Positions 27,236 through 36,145 of a stretch of 64,000 nucleotides of DNA are shown piece after piece. The position numbers and the translations under genes were made by a program. This stretch comes from Candidatus Nitrosopumilus sediminis (GTDB lineage Archaea > Thermoproteota > Nitrososphaeria > Nitrososphaerales > Nitrosopumilaceae), in the NCBI RefSeq assembly GCF_000299395.1, contig NC_018656.1, positions 1,488,001-1,552,000 of the forward strand. The letters run 5' to 3'. Under the pieces are notes generated by a model that was not told the origin of the DNA, searched no databases, and saw nothing but the letters and a program-made list of their open reading frames with translations. The number at the start of each line of letters is the position of its first letter. Within the stretch, counting starts at the first letter, position 1.

Positions 27236-27367
27236 TCAAATTCGATCTAATGTTTTCTTTTTGAATGAGGTTAGATCGTCTTGGATAGATTTTACAAAAT
27301 CATCATAATTTCCATCTAATTCTTTCTTTGAATTCTCAAGTAATTTTTTAATTTCTTCTTTTGCCAT
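27236..27367 (-). CDS. 43-aa helical protein coupled to atpD
   Basis: A short protein, MAKEEIKKLLENSKKELDG at its start, almost wholly charged helix with coiled-coil character. Its ATG overlaps the atpD stop by one base (TAATG), so it should be translated with atpD. It sits between atpD and atpK. It is too short for the known F or H subunits but could be a reduced peripheral-stalk or assembly factor; that is inference from position and helix. Confidence 0.6.
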   Translation of the reverse strand: MAKEEIKKLLENSKKELDGNYDDFVKSIQDDLTSFKKKTLDRI

Positions 27368-27999
27368 TATTTTCCACTTTCCATCTTTTCTTTCACTTTT
27401 TTTAACTTTGCGAATTCTTCTCTTTCCCTCTCTTCAAGAGTAGAAAGAATAAATCGAATATTATCTTTGTATTGAGGAATAATGACATTTTCAAGTGCGT
27501 TAAGTAATTTTTGTGTCTTTTCTAATGCTTTTGCAAGACTGAAAATTGAATTTTCATATTCAGCTGCTTTACAAATTTTTGGCATTAATTCTTTAATTTG
27601 TTTTGCCGCTCTATCAATTGAAGAATTTGTATCTGCAAATCCATAAGGCATTGATTTAGTATCTTTTTCAGTTACGGTTAATGCTGGAATTTTAACATCA
27701 ACTACTCTTCTAACATGAACATCTACTTCCATTACAGGAGGGGTAGATTCTGCTACAGAATCAACAGTGTTAGTACCTAGTGCTAGATAAGCTTCGTTTA
27801 CTGATTTGTAAATATCTTGTAATGGATCCCAAATTCCACCTCTTGCTTTAGATGCTTCTTGAATCATCTCTTCAATATTTTTTAAGAGAACTTTACGTTT
27901 ATCATCTAAAATTTGTTGAACCATTGTGGCTATTTGGCTGGATTTTTTATATTTGAAAAGTTCAATTTTTGTTGCTGCAACGTTTTGTCCAAATGACAT
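27367..27999 (-). CDS. atpD: A-type ATP synthase subunit D
   Basis: 210 residues, mostly two long helices, as expected for the central-shaft D subunit (KIELFKYKKSSQIATMVQQILDDKR at the start and a long charged helix at the end). It rotates inside the A3B3 head and links it to the membrane ring. It begins four bases after atpB ends and its stop overlaps the small helical gene, so it is inside the operon. Confidence 0.93.
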   Translation of the reverse strand: MSFGQNVAATKIELFKYKKSSQIATMVQQILDDKRKVLLKNIEEMIQEASKARGGIWDPLQDIYKSVNEAYLALGTNTVDSVAESTPPVMEVDVHVRRVVDVKIPALTVTEKDTKSMPYGFADTNSSIDRAAKQIKELMPKICKAAEYENSIFSLAKALEKTQKLLNALENVIIPQYKDNIRFILSTLEEREREEFAKLKKVKEKMESGK

Positions 28000-28003
28000 T
28001 TAG

Positions 28004-29389
28004 TTACTCTTCCTTGTAATATTGCTCTACGTACTTGTCTTTGATTTTAGTAATCTCATTCTTTGGTAATTTTGAGACAATCTTCCACATAAGAGTAAGT
28101 GTTTCTTCAATAGTTCTGTTCTCATCAGTTGCTTGTGTAAGGAATTCTTTTTCAAAGGTATCACCTACTTCCAAGTATTTGAGGTCAATTTCAGTAAGTC
28201 CTGCTTTACCTACAATACCTGCTAGTGCTCTTACTTCTTGTGCTCTAGAATATGCATCATAAACTTGGTTAGAAACTTCACTGTGATCTTCTCTTGTACT
28301 TCCTTCACCGATTCCGTCTTTCATCAGTCTACTAAGACTCATCAAAATATTGATTGGTGGATAAACTCCTTGTCTGAATAAATCTCTACCAACTACTATT
28401 TGTCCTTCAGTAATGTAACCGGTAAGGTCAGGTATTGGGTGGGTAATGTCATCTGATGGCATTGATAAAATTGGAACTTGTGTAACACTACCTTTTCTTC
28501 CATTAAGTTTTCCTGCTCTTTCATAAAGTGTTGAAAGGTCAGTGTAAAGATAACCAGGATATCCTTTTCTTCCAGGAACTTCCTCTCTTGCTGCACTAAT
28601 TTCTCTAAGTGCTTCTGCATAGTTTGTCATATCAGTAATTACAACCAGAACGTGCATTCCTAATTCAAATGCCAAATATTCTGCCACAGTTAAAGCAACA
28701 CGAGGAGTAATGATTCTTTCAATTGCAGGATCATCTGCTGTATTTAGAAATAGAACACTTCTTTTTAGTGCACCAGACTCTTCAAGACTTCGTCTGAAAT
28801 ATTCTGCCTCACTGTACTGCACACCAATTGCTGCAAAGACAACAGCAAAGTCGTCTTGTGTTCCAACAACACTTGCTTGTCTTGCGATTTGTGCTGCCAA
28901 AAGATTGTGAGACATACCAGAACCTGAAAAGATTGGAAGTTTTTGTCCTCTAACTAGAGTCATCAAACCATCAATTACAGATACACCAGTTTGGATGAAG
29001 TCTTTTGGGTATTCACGTTGTTCTGGATTCATTGGTTCTCCGTTAATGTCTACAAATTTATCAGCAATTGGATCTGGTAGTCCATCTTTTGGTCTTCCTA
29101 ATCCATCAAATACTCTACCAAGCACCTCTTTTGATACTGGCATTTCCATAACTTTACCTACAAATTTTGCACTGGTTCCAGAGATTGATAATCCAGTTGT
29201 TCCCTCAAAAACTTGAACGATAGCTTTGCCGTTTCCTACTTCAAGAACTTTACCTAGTCTTTTTTCACCTTCAGTAGTTTCAATTTCAACAAGTTCATCA
29301 AATGCTGCATTTTCAACATCATCTACAACAACTAGAGGTCCTTTGATTTCTGCAATCTTACTGTATTGAACTCCGCCTTCTGTTGTCAA
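28004..29389 (-). CDS. atpB: A-type ATP synthase subunit B
   Basis: 461 residues. This is the non-catalytic nucleotide-binding subunit of the A3B3 head. The region corresponding to the P-loop reads [18 protein letters not shown], as usual for B subunits, with no canonical GKT. The later [19 protein letters not shown] and [22 protein letters not shown] are family hallmarks. It overlaps atpA by four bases. Confidence 0.97.
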   Translation of the reverse strand: MTTEGGVQYSKIAEIKGPLVVVDDVENAAFDELVEIETTEGEKRLGKVLEVGNGKAIVQVFEGTTGLSISGTSAKFVGKVMEMPVSKEVLGRVFDGLGRPKDGLPDPIADKFVDINGEPMNPEQREYPKDFIQTGVSVIDGLMTLVRGQKLPIFSGSGMSHNLLAAQIARQASVVGTQDDFAVVFAAIGVQYSEAEYFRRSLEESGALKRSVLFLNTADDPAIERIITPRVALTVAEYLAFELGMHVLVVITDMTNYAEALREISAAREEVPGRKGYPGYLYTDLSTLYERAGKLNGRKGSVTQVPILSMPSDDITHPIPDLTGYITEGQIVVGRDLFRQGVYPPINILMSLSRLMKDGIGEGSTREDHSEVSNQVYDAYSRAQEVRALAGIVGKAGLTEIDLKYLEVGDTFEKEFLTQATDENRTIEETLTLMWKIVSKLPKNEITKIKDKYVEQYYKEE

Positions 29390-31164
29390 TTTGATACCTT
29401 CACTCCTGAAATTGATTTGAATTGTTCTTGCATATCTTTATCTAATTGATCAAGTTTTGGCATTTCATCATCTTTGACATCCATTCTTGCCTTGAGTAAA
29501 CTGCTTACTACACCTAACTCACGTATGTCAGATAATGATGCACCTTCTTTGAGTGCTTGTTGTCCCTTTTTGTAAAAGTCAACACACAATTTCATTAATT
29601 TGAATTGTTTTTCTGGACTACAATAAGTATCAACATCATCAAATGAGTTTTGTTGTAACAAAGCAATCTTTACCATTCTTGCAACTTCAAGAATTAATTT
29701 TTCTTCATCAGGTAATGCTTCAGGACCTAAGAGTCTGACAATTTCTTTTAGTGTATCTTCTCTTTGTAAAACACCATAAGTTTCACTTCTAATGCTAAAC
29801 CAATCTTCACTAATGTTTTCACTCCACCATTTTGCAATATCTGCAAGATAACCCGAATAGCTGTTCATCCAGTTAATTGATGGGTAGTGTCTAGAGTATG
29901 CGAGTTTTGCATCCAATGCCCAGAAAGTTTTGATAAATCTCATTGTGTGGGTTGTGACTGGTTCTGTAAAGTCACCGCCAGATGGAGATACAGCACCAAT
30001 CAAAGTAACTGAGCCATCACGTTCTGGACTACCAGTTGCTTGAACACGACCTGCTCTTTCATAAAATTCTGCTAATCTAGATGCTAAATATGATGGATAA
30101 CCTTCTTCTGCAGGCATCTCTTCTAATCTACCACTCATTTCTCTGAGTGATTCAGCCCATCTGCTTGTTGAATCTGCTACAAGTACAACGTCTTTACCCA
30201 TATCTCTGTAATATTCTGCAATCGTGACACCAGTGTAGATACTTGCTTCTCTTGCTGCTACTGGCATGTTACTAGTATTTGCTACTAGGACAGTTCTATC
30301 CATTAATGGTTTTCCACTACGTGGATCTTTGAGATGTGGGAATTCAACTAATACTTCAGTCATTTCATTTCCTCTTTCACCACAACCAATGTAAACAACA
30401 ACTTGAGAATCAGCCCATTTTGCAATTTGGTGCAATGTTACAGTCTTTCCTGTTCCAAATGCTCCAGGAATTGAACCAGTTCCTCCTTTTGCAATTGGGA
30501 AGAATGTGTCGATTACACGTTGTCCAGTTAAAAGTGGGACAGTTGGATCATATCTCTTATTGTAAGGACGTGGTTTTCGTACAGGCCATCTATGATACAT
30601 TTTAACTTGAATTGATTGTCCATCTTTTTCAGTAGTAGCTAGTACAGTTTCTAAGTCATAATCGCCTTCTGATACAATGTTTGAAATTTTTCCACCTGCA
30701 TGATCTGGTGGAAGCATAATAGAGTGTTCGATAAGATCAGTTTCTTGAACAGTTCCAATAATATTTCCTGCAGATACTTCATCTCCATTATTTACTGTTG
30801 GGACAAAGTGATATTTTTTTGTCATATCTACAGCAGATGTTGTAATACCCCTTCCGATGAAGGAACCAGATGCTTTAGATAGTTCTCTTAGTGGTCTTTG
30901 AATTCCATCATAAAGTTGTCCAATAATTCCAGGACCCAATAATACACTGAGTGGGTTTCCAGTACCTACTACAGGCTCACCAGGTTTTAATCCACTTGTT
31001 GATTCGTATACTTGAATAAATGCTACATCTCCAGTAAGTCGAATAACCTCACCTACTAATTTTGAATTTCCTACTGTAACAGTTTCATACATTTTTGCAT
31101 CAGACATACCGTCTGCTCTTACAGCTGGGCCACTTACCCAAACAATTCTACCTTGAGCTGCCAT
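29386..31164 (-). CDS. atpA: A-type ATP synthase catalytic subunit A
   Basis: 592 residues, standard for A subunits. It carries Walker [11 protein letters not shown], a Walker-B-like [17 protein letters not shown], the catalytic GERGNEM loop and the A-specific insertion near residues 110-200. No intein is visible. It makes ATP at the A/B interface, driven by ion flow through K and I. It starts four bases from the end of atpE in one operon. Confidence 0.98.
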   Translation of the reverse strand: MAAQGRIVWVSGPAVRADGMSDAKMYETVTVGNSKLVGEVIRLTGDVAFIQVYESTSGLKPGEPVVGTGNPLSVLLGPGIIGQLYDGIQRPLRELSKASGSFIGRGITTSAVDMTKKYHFVPTVNNGDEVSAGNIIGTVQETDLIEHSIMLPPDHAGGKISNIVSEGDYDLETVLATTEKDGQSIQVKMYHRWPVRKPRPYNKRYDPTVPLLTGQRVIDTFFPIAKGGTGSIPGAFGTGKTVTLHQIAKWADSQVVVYIGCGERGNEMTEVLVEFPHLKDPRSGKPLMDRTVLVANTSNMPVAAREASIYTGVTIAEYYRDMGKDVVLVADSTSRWAESLREMSGRLEEMPAEEGYPSYLASRLAEFYERAGRVQATGSPERDGSVTLIGAVSPSGGDFTEPVTTHTMRFIKTFWALDAKLAYSRHYPSINWMNSYSGYLADIAKWWSENISEDWFSIRSETYGVLQREDTLKEIVRLLGPEALPDEEKLILEVARMVKIALLQQNSFDDVDTYCSPEKQFKLMKLCVDFYKKGQQALKEGASLSDIRELGVVSSLLKARMDVKDDEMPKLDQLDKDMQEQFKSISGVKVSN

Positions 31165-31167
31165 TTT

Positions 31168-31785
31168 CTAATTTCCCACTCCGAATTTTGCTGCAATATC
31201 TTTCCTTATTAAAGGCTTCATACGTTCAATTCTAGCATCGATCGTATTATCGAATGTCATGGTACCATCTTTTGATTTTACTTTAATTCCTCCAAGACAA
31301 TCAATTGTCTCAGATGATAGTTCAGCACCAGAGAATTGAGATAATGCAGACTGAACAATATCTCTATCTTTTGCATTTGTAGAAATTGAAATTTCTGATG
31401 TACCTAAAGTTTGAATTGATTCTTCAATCAAAGTCTTAATGAGATTTGAATAATCGCCACTGCGATCAGCATTTGCAATTTGGTCTAATGCTGTAGAAAA
31501 TACTCTATCAACTGCTTCCTCTAATGCCATAAGTTGTTTATTTCTGGCTTCAATATCAGAACTTCCTGTGATCTGTTTTTCAATCTTATCAGCCTCTTTT
31601 TTGCCATCTGAAATGATTTTATCGTATTCACTTTCCAATTTAGGAATAGCATCATCTAGATTTTGTTGCGATTCTTCTAAGCCGGATTTGATATTAGACA
31701 AAATATCTTGTTCAGTATTTTTTAAAATTTTATCAATTGTACTTTCTAATGCAGAATTAGATACCAATGGGTGCAGTTGACCCAT
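31168..31785 (-). CDS. atpE: A-type ATP synthase peripheral-stalk subunit E
   Basis: 205 residues: a long charged N-terminal helix (about 10-100) followed by a compact C-terminal domain (TLGTSEISISTNAKDRDIV, later GGIKVKSKDGTMTFDNTIDARIE), the layout of the E stalk subunit that braces the A3B3 head. It is the first gene of the leftward operon. The 69-base gap to the rightward atpI holds both promoters. Confidence 0.9.
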   Translation of the reverse strand: MGQLHPLVSNSALESTIDKILKNTEQDILSNIKSGLEESQQNLDDAIPKLESEYDKIISDGKKEADKIEKQITGSSDIEARNKQLMALEEAVDRVFSTALDQIANADRSGDYSNLIKTLIEESIQTLGTSEISISTNAKDRDIVQSALSQFSGAELSSETIDCLGGIKVKSKDGTMTFDNTIDARIERMKPLIRKDIAAKFGVGN

Positions 31786-31854
31786 AATGGATTTTAATGT
31801 TTGGGAAGCAAATCAGAAAGATATTAAACTCAATGAAAGTACCCAAAATTTGTC

Positions 31855-33954
31855 TTGGGAACAGCCGATCTAAAATTAGGAACCGTAATTTTACCAAGAA
31901 GTGAGTCTCCTAGAGCAATTTCAAGATTAACTGAGTTTGAGTGGTATCACAAAATTGATTCTGCCAGTGATTTGGTTACGCCTGAAATTGATGATTTGCT
32001 ACTAAAAGCACAGCAAACATACCAATCTATTGATGACGTCATCAAAGGAATGGGAATTCCTCTTGAAGTAGGAATTATGGAGATTTTGTTCAAAGGAACT
32101 GTGATCAAGAAAAAAGACTATGAGATTAATGAAATTGAAGATATGGTTGAACAACTACAAAAAGAAGCTCCATCTATCATTGATAAGCCAGCAAAACTGC
32201 TAGGAGAGGCAGCAACAGCTAAAGTTTCCATTGAAGAATACAAAGCTCTCAAAGATACCTTAGAAGTAATCAAAAAGATGAAGATTGATATTTCCGGATT
32301 TGGTTTGATGAGACACTTTTTTACAAATCTCTTTGTGATAAACTCTGCAGACTTTGATGAGATCAATCGCTCATTGGAAGGCATTACAGTTTACAAGTAT
32401 GATTTAGAGAATAAAGAAAAAGCAGCAATATTAGTAATTTCAGACATAACAGATGCTGAGAAAGTTCTCAAAGTTTTACGAAGTTTCAATTCCAACACAT
32501 TTAAAATTCCAGAAGGATTTCCTCAAATTCCTAGCGAGGCATATGCGCTAGCAGAATCAAAAATCAAAGAACTAGAAACAAAACAAGCTTCAATTAAAAA
32601 AGAATTAGGAAAAATTACAAAGAAAATTAGACGAGACATTCTATCACTTCACGAAAAAGCACAAATTGCAAAAGATGTTCTTGAGACTTTAAGAAAGCCT
32701 GGAGGAACAAAAAACTTTGCAGTAATTCAAGGCTTTATTCCAAAGAAGATGGAAGCAAAATTCACAGAGTCAACTAAACAATGGATGTCAGTTGTTGAAG
32801 ACATTACAGATCCTAAACTAAAAGAAGAGATTCCAACCTTATTTGACAATAAACGATTTGTTAGAACATTTGAAGTAATTACAAAGAGTCAAGGCATTCC
32901 AAAGGCTGGAGAGCCAGATCCTACTCCTATGATTGCTCTAATGTGGCCAATTTTCTACGGATTAATGTTTGCAGATATGGGTCATGGATTGTTACTCATG
33001 GCATTAGGTTTACTTTTCAAGTTTAAGGGACAAGGTGAACTATCAAAATGGGGAATGCTCATTGCAATCTCTGGGGCCTCAGCAGCAATTGCGGGTGTGG
33101 CGGCAGGAGAGGCGTTTGGTTTCCATCTTGATCACATGGGTCCGTTTGAAGGATTGTTAGAAGAAGGCGGAGCATTGCATTCAGTTAGTTGGATAGTTGG
33201 AATTCTTAGTGTTGCAGAATTAACATTTGATCAAGTAATCAATATTCTCAAAGTTTCATTATTCATCGGAATTGTGCATTTGGTTTGGGCAATGACTCTA
33301 CGTGTAATTAGATTGCTAAAAGAGGGACACAAGATGGTAGTCTTTACTGAAGCAATTCCAAACATTACACTCTATGGAGGAATTGTTGTAATCATGATGT
33401 GTGCAATTGGTTCACAATATGATGTAATGAACATGTATTCCAAAGTTCACACAGAAGCTGTACCTTGGGTAACGATGTTCCTTGGAGATTGGGCAGAGGT
33501 TTGGATTATTACAAGAATTTCAGTTATTATCGTAATTGCATCAATGGTCATTATGATGGTTGGTGGTGTAATGCATGCAAAGAAACATCCCGAAGACGGA
33601 GCGGATCCTGCAAGTGTAATCATGGAAGTTCTCTTAGGAAAAACAGTAGAAAGTTTAGCTCACACAATCAGTTATGCTCGACTTGGAATTATGTTACTTG
33701 TGCATGCGGCCTTGCTGATGACAGTAAACAATGCGTTCTCATCTCTAGGAGGTGCTGAATCAGGTGGTGCAATGGCCATGATTATTGGAGGTAACTTGGG
33801 AATTATGATGATTGAAGGATTAATTGTGTATATCCAGTCTCTCAGATTGCACTTGTATGAATTCTTTACAAAATGGTACGTAGGTGGAGCACAACCATTT
33901 AGACAAATCAGACCAGAATTGATTTACAATCAATTCATTTGGAAGAAAAAATAA
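31855..33954 (+). CDS. atpI: A-type ATP synthase membrane subunit I (a)
   Basis: 699 residues with a soluble N-terminal half containing coiled coils (about 90-270) and a C-terminal half of about seven to eight membrane helices. The first membrane segment PMIALMWPIFYGLMFADMGHG and the late ARLGIMLLVHAALL, with its conserved arginine, form the ion half-channels. The frame starts with TTG at 31855; a nearby ATG at 31833 is out of frame. ATATTAAA about 27-35 bases upstream supports a leaderless TTG start. Confidence 0.93.
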   Translation: MGTADLKLGTVILPRSESPRAISRLTEFEWYHKIDSASDLVTPEIDDLLLKAQQTYQSIDDVIKGMGIPLEVGIMEILFKGTVIKKKDYEINEIEDMVEQLQKEAPSIIDKPAKLLGEAATAKVSIEEYKALKDTLEVIKKMKIDISGFGLMRHFFTNLFVINSADFDEINRSLEGITVYKYDLENKEKAAILVISDITDAEKVLKVLRSFNSNTFKIPEGFPQIPSEAYALAESKIKELETKQASIKKELGKITKKIRRDILSLHEKAQIAKDVLETLRKPGGTKNFAVIQGFIPKKMEAKFTESTKQWMSVVEDITDPKLKEEIPTLFDNKRFVRTFEVITKSQGIPKAGEPDPTPMIALMWPIFYGLMFADMGHGLLLMALGLLFKFKGQGELSKWGMLIAISGASAAIAGVAAGEAFGFHLDHMGPFEGLLEEGGALHSVSWIVGILSVAELTFDQVINILKVSLFIGIVHLVWAMTLRVIRLLKEGHKMVVFTEAIPNITLYGGIVVIMMCAIGSQYDVMNMYSKVHTEAVPWVTMFLGDWAEVWIITRISVIIVIASMVIMMVGGVMHAKKHPEDGADPASVIMEVLLGKTVESLAHTISYARLGIMLLVHAALLMTVNNAFSSLGGAESGGAMAMIIGGNLGIMMIEGLIVYIQSLRLHLYEFFTKWYVGGAQPFRQIRPELIYNQFIWKKK

Positions 33955-33969
33955 AATTAGAAAAAGAAT

Positions 33970-34134
33970 CTAATCGTTTTTAGCTTTGTCGTGTCCTTTC
34001 TTTGCAGCATCTTTAGTACCATCATAGGCTTTAGTACCTGCCTCTGTACCTTTTTCGATTCCTTTCTTTCCAAGATCTGTTCCTTTCTCAACACCTTTTT
34101 CTGCAGTGTCTTTGATTGTCTTAAGAAATCCCAT
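33970..34134 (-). CDS. 54-aa Lys/Gly-rich repeat protein
   Basis: A short, highly charged protein made of imperfect units such as AEKGVEKGTDLGKKGIEKGT and ending KGHDKAKND. The period is about 11 residues (helical repeats like those of LEA-type stress proteins). There is no membrane segment. It begins close to the stop of the next upstream gene (34167) and converges with atpI. I treat it as a real gene because repeat and charge pattern are consistent. Function unknown; a LEA-like protective role is a guess. Confidence 0.55.
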   Translation of the reverse strand: MGFLKTIKDTAEKGVEKGTDLGKKGIEKGTEAGTKAYDGTKDAAKKGHDKAKND

Positions 34135-34166
34135 GAAATTACTTGGTAATATTGTAAATAAATGAT

Positions 34167-34961
34167 CTAATTATTTTCATATAGATTTACTGTAACTTTG
34201 GTAGTCCATGGTTTAAGATCATCAGGAAAAATCACAAGCAGTCCACTGTCTTTTTTGATGTCATGACATGTACCACTATAGCTTTGTTTGTTTTGTCCAT
34301 AGCAACCAGATTCGGTGTAATAATCAAATTTAGAATTTACAAAGTTTTCGCGTTGATCTGAGGATGAAACAAAGTATACGTCAAAACCCAAATCTTTGTT
34401 GTCAGTTTTTACACTAAAATTGTATGATGTAGTATCTTTTGATGTGCAAATAGGGAAAAACTGTACAAATCCATTCTTGATTTTTGACTGTTGTTCTGAG
34501 TTGTCATAATTTTCATTTTCAGTGTCCGGATATACAGAAACACTAGGATCTGTACTTAGTTGCTGTCCTTGAACATATTCTATCTCATGTCTTACTGTAT
34601 CAACAGCTTTTCGATATAACATTGGTTGCCATTCTTCTTGACAGTCACTAAATTCATGCTTTAATTCAACATAGGATTTGCCATTAATTTCATGAAGTTG
34701 ATTTGAGTTGTATTCTTTAGATTCTGCATCAAATACATGATTGGTATTTCTAATTTTATCTGATTTGTACCAGGTGTTAGTTACATCAAAAATAATATTT
34801 TTTGATTCACTTTGCCATTCTGATAATAAATGAACATAAACTGAATACTTGTTTATCACTTCTTGAGTTTCTGATTCAAAAACTAGATGGCCAAAAAACA
34901 TGTTTAGAAAAATTATAGAAAATGCAAGAATTGGAATAATTGCATAAAGAATTTTTTTCAT
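34167..34961 (-). CDS. hypothetical protein with N-terminal membrane helix
   Basis: 264 residues. One N-terminal hydrophobic helix (about 5-25) leads to an extracellular beta-rich domain with five cysteines in two regions (SDCQEEW, PICTSKD, then SGCYGQ and GTCHDIKK), which could form disulfides outside the cell. The end NTWTK-like stretch (KPWTTKVTVNLYENN) looks like a closing beta strand. No family is recognised. It has no obvious functional link to the small genes on either side. Confidence 0.6.
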   Translation of the reverse strand: MKKILYAIIPILAFSIIFLNMFFGHLVFESETQEVINKYSVYVHLLSEWQSESKNIIFDVTNTWYKSDKIRNTNHVFDAESKEYNSNQLHEINGKSYVELKHEFSDCQEEWQPMLYRKAVDTVRHEIEYVQGQQLSTDPSVSVYPDTENENYDNSEQQSKIKNGFVQFFPICTSKDTTSYNFSVKTDNKDLGFDVYFVSSSDQRENFVNSKFDYYTESGCYGQNKQSYSGTCHDIKKDSGLLVIFPDDLKPWTTKVTVNLYENN

Positions 34962-34979
34962 TATTAATATCTGAAAAAA

Positions 34980-35066
34980 TTATTTTTTATTGATATCTGT
35001 TCCGCAATGAACACAAAAATAAGAACTATTAGGAGTCCAATAATGCTCACAATCAGAATTAGGCAT
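34980..35066 (-). CDS. 28-aa zinc-knuckle microprotein
   Basis: MPNSDCEHYWTPNSSYFCVHC is the core of a 28-residue frame. One Cys and a His lie near the start and a CxxC-G near the end, a minimal treble-clef or ribbon-like arrangement. Length makes chance possible, but four potential zinc ligands in so few residues argue for a real gene. Function unknown. Confidence 0.4.
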   Translation of the reverse strand: MPNSDCEHYWTPNSSYFCVHCGTDINKK

Positions 35067-35159
35067 ATCATATTATGAGATTTTTAATTCATTATCTTCA
35101 AAGATTGGGATTTTATACTAAAGACGAAAATTAATTCACTGATTTATTGTTCTCAAATG

Positions 35160-35225
35160 GGTCCACGGGGATTTAGCTACTAAATATGGGGGGATAGAAA
35201 TGGACGCAGATTAGTCTATTGTAGC
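35160..35225. other. GC-rich structured element, strand uncertain
   Basis: GTCCA (35161-35165) pairs with TGGAC (35201-35205). Inside, ATTTAG (35171-35176) pairs with CTAAAT (35180-35185) around a three-base loop, flanked by runs of four and six G. TTTTATACT at 35111-35119 could be a plus-strand TATA box. Alternatively the stretch is a relic of a gene, because one frame reads VHGDLATKYGGIEMDAD then stop. I cannot decide between these. Confidence 0.3.
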
Positions 35226-35279
35226 ATAGAAACCATTGTAACATAATTTTCTAATAGGATACATTCTAAAATCTAGAAT

Positions 35280-35720
35280 CTATGAGGGTTTTGTTGTTAA
35301 AAGATGGCAATGAGATTTATGATGAATTATACTTATAATGTCATCAAAAAGTGTAATTTCTTCCATAGATAGTTTTGGATAATCCACAATTAACAAATCA
35401 ATCTTGTTTTCTTTAACATAATCAACTACCCAATGTGAAATATTGTCAGTTAATGCTAATTTTGTCTTAATGGGAATTCCTTGTTTCTGAGCAACCGCCT
35501 TCCAGTTTTCCAATTCTGCTTTAAGTTTTGTAATCTGATTTTGTGTTGTTTTTTTATCAGACTTTGTTTCAAAAAAATAAAACTTTGGTGGAGTTTTATA
35601 CATACATTCTATCACAGTCAGTTCTGAATCAAATTTTTTAGCCATTTCGAGACCAAGTTCAAAAGATTTCTTGGTATGGGTTGGAGTGATGATTGCAACA
35701 GCTACTTTATGAAATGTCAT
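35280..35720 (-). CDS. universal stress protein (UspA family)
   Basis: 146 residues with the Usp alpha/beta fold: first strand VAVAIITPTHTKKSFELGLEMAKKF, a middle VIECMY strand, and the late IDLLIVDYPK segment in place of the usual DLIVMG. The G-x-x-x-x-G-x-x-x-S ATP motif is not evident, so nucleotide binding is uncertain. A TATA-like ATTAATTT on the minus strand at 35743-35750 gives it its own leaderless promoter, downstream of small-RNA copy B. Confidence 0.8.
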   Translation of the reverse strand: MTFHKVAVAIITPTHTKKSFELGLEMAKKFDSELTVIECMYKTPPKFYFFETKSDKKTTQNQITKLKAELENWKAVAQKQGIPIKTKLALTDNISHWVVDYVKENKIDLLIVDYPKLSMEEITLFDDIISIIHHKSHCHLLTTKPS

Positions 35721-35804
35721 ATTATTAGTTCACTACAATTGTAAATTAATACCATCCTATTTCCACCATTATGAAGATAAAATGGGACATATAATTAGAG
35801 AAAT

Positions 35805-35862
35805 AATAAAAAATGGATCTTAAGACCAACAACGATTAATTGTTTGGTGACAGTTCCAATTG
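35805..35862 (-). ncRNA. small-RNA element copy B (three-copy family)
   Basis: On the minus strand CAATTGGAA begins at 35862. GTCACC follows, then an inner helix of eight pairs with one bulged A (ACCAA-CAA against TTGTTGGT), then TGGTCTTAA, a weaker outer helix (TGGA/TCCA core), and a run of six T. The box CTAAATACTATTTT at 35876-35889 is identical to that of copy A and at the same 27-base distance. The stress-protein gene downstream has its own promoter, so this is likely an independent RNA. Confidence 0.6.
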
Positions 35863-35875
35863 AATTTAGTTTGAA

Positions 35876-35889
35876 AAAATAGTATTTAG
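35876..35889 (-). promoter_or_regulatory. promoter box of small-RNA copy B
   Basis: CTAAATACTATTTT on the minus strand, identical to 11399-11412 (+), 27 bases before CAATTGGAA. Confidence 0.55.
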
Positions 35890-35902
35890 AATATAGTTAA
35901 GA

Positions 35903-36070
35903 TTACTTTAATTCATCAAGTATGTCTTCATCTTTTTTGAAGATCCATGTAAGACCAACCATATCCAATGCAGTTATTCTAGATGAAACGGGATTCTCAG
36001 ATTCCTGTTTAACCAGAGAAATAGACTGATTTGGGACAGGTTCATGTTTGTATTGTATTAAAGTTGACAT
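35903..36070 (-). CDS. 55-aa hypothetical protein
   Basis: A 55-residue frame from the ATG at 36070 (MSTLIQYKHEPVPNQS) to a helical, acidic end (FKKDEDILDELK). It has no domain or membrane segment I can name. It is supported by a plausible start and lack of any competing frame in the gap. It may be translated from a transcript that begins upstream of the ATG, where TAAATTTTG-like A/T-rich sequence lies. Confidence 0.45.
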   Translation of the reverse strand: MSTLIQYKHEPVPNQSISLVKQESENPVSSRITALDMVGLTWIFKKDEDILDELK

Positions 36071-36145
36071 AATTTAGATATACAAAATTTACTTAAAACG
36101 TTAATGAATAAATGATCCATAAAGGCTTGAACCTTTTTTGGAGGT

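Larger units (their letters stand above)
34962..35279. other. 318-base region with a 28-aa frame and a GC-rich structured stretch
   Basis: The left part holds a 28-aa zinc-knuckle frame. The middle, 35157-35230, is clearly GC-richer than the surroundings and contains nested inverted repeats. The right part is A/T-rich up to the stop of the universal stress protein gene. Confidence 0.5.
35721..35902. other. 182-base intergenic region holding small-RNA copy B
   Basis: Apart from the promoter of the stress-protein gene and the small-RNA element on the minus strand (35805-35889 with its promoter box), nothing coding is visible. Confidence 0.5.

Noticed and set aside
35157-35180. tRNA 3'-end remnant or integration attachment site
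   Set aside because: Only about 17 bases resemble a tRNA end. There is no anticodon arm, integrase or matching second copy in view.
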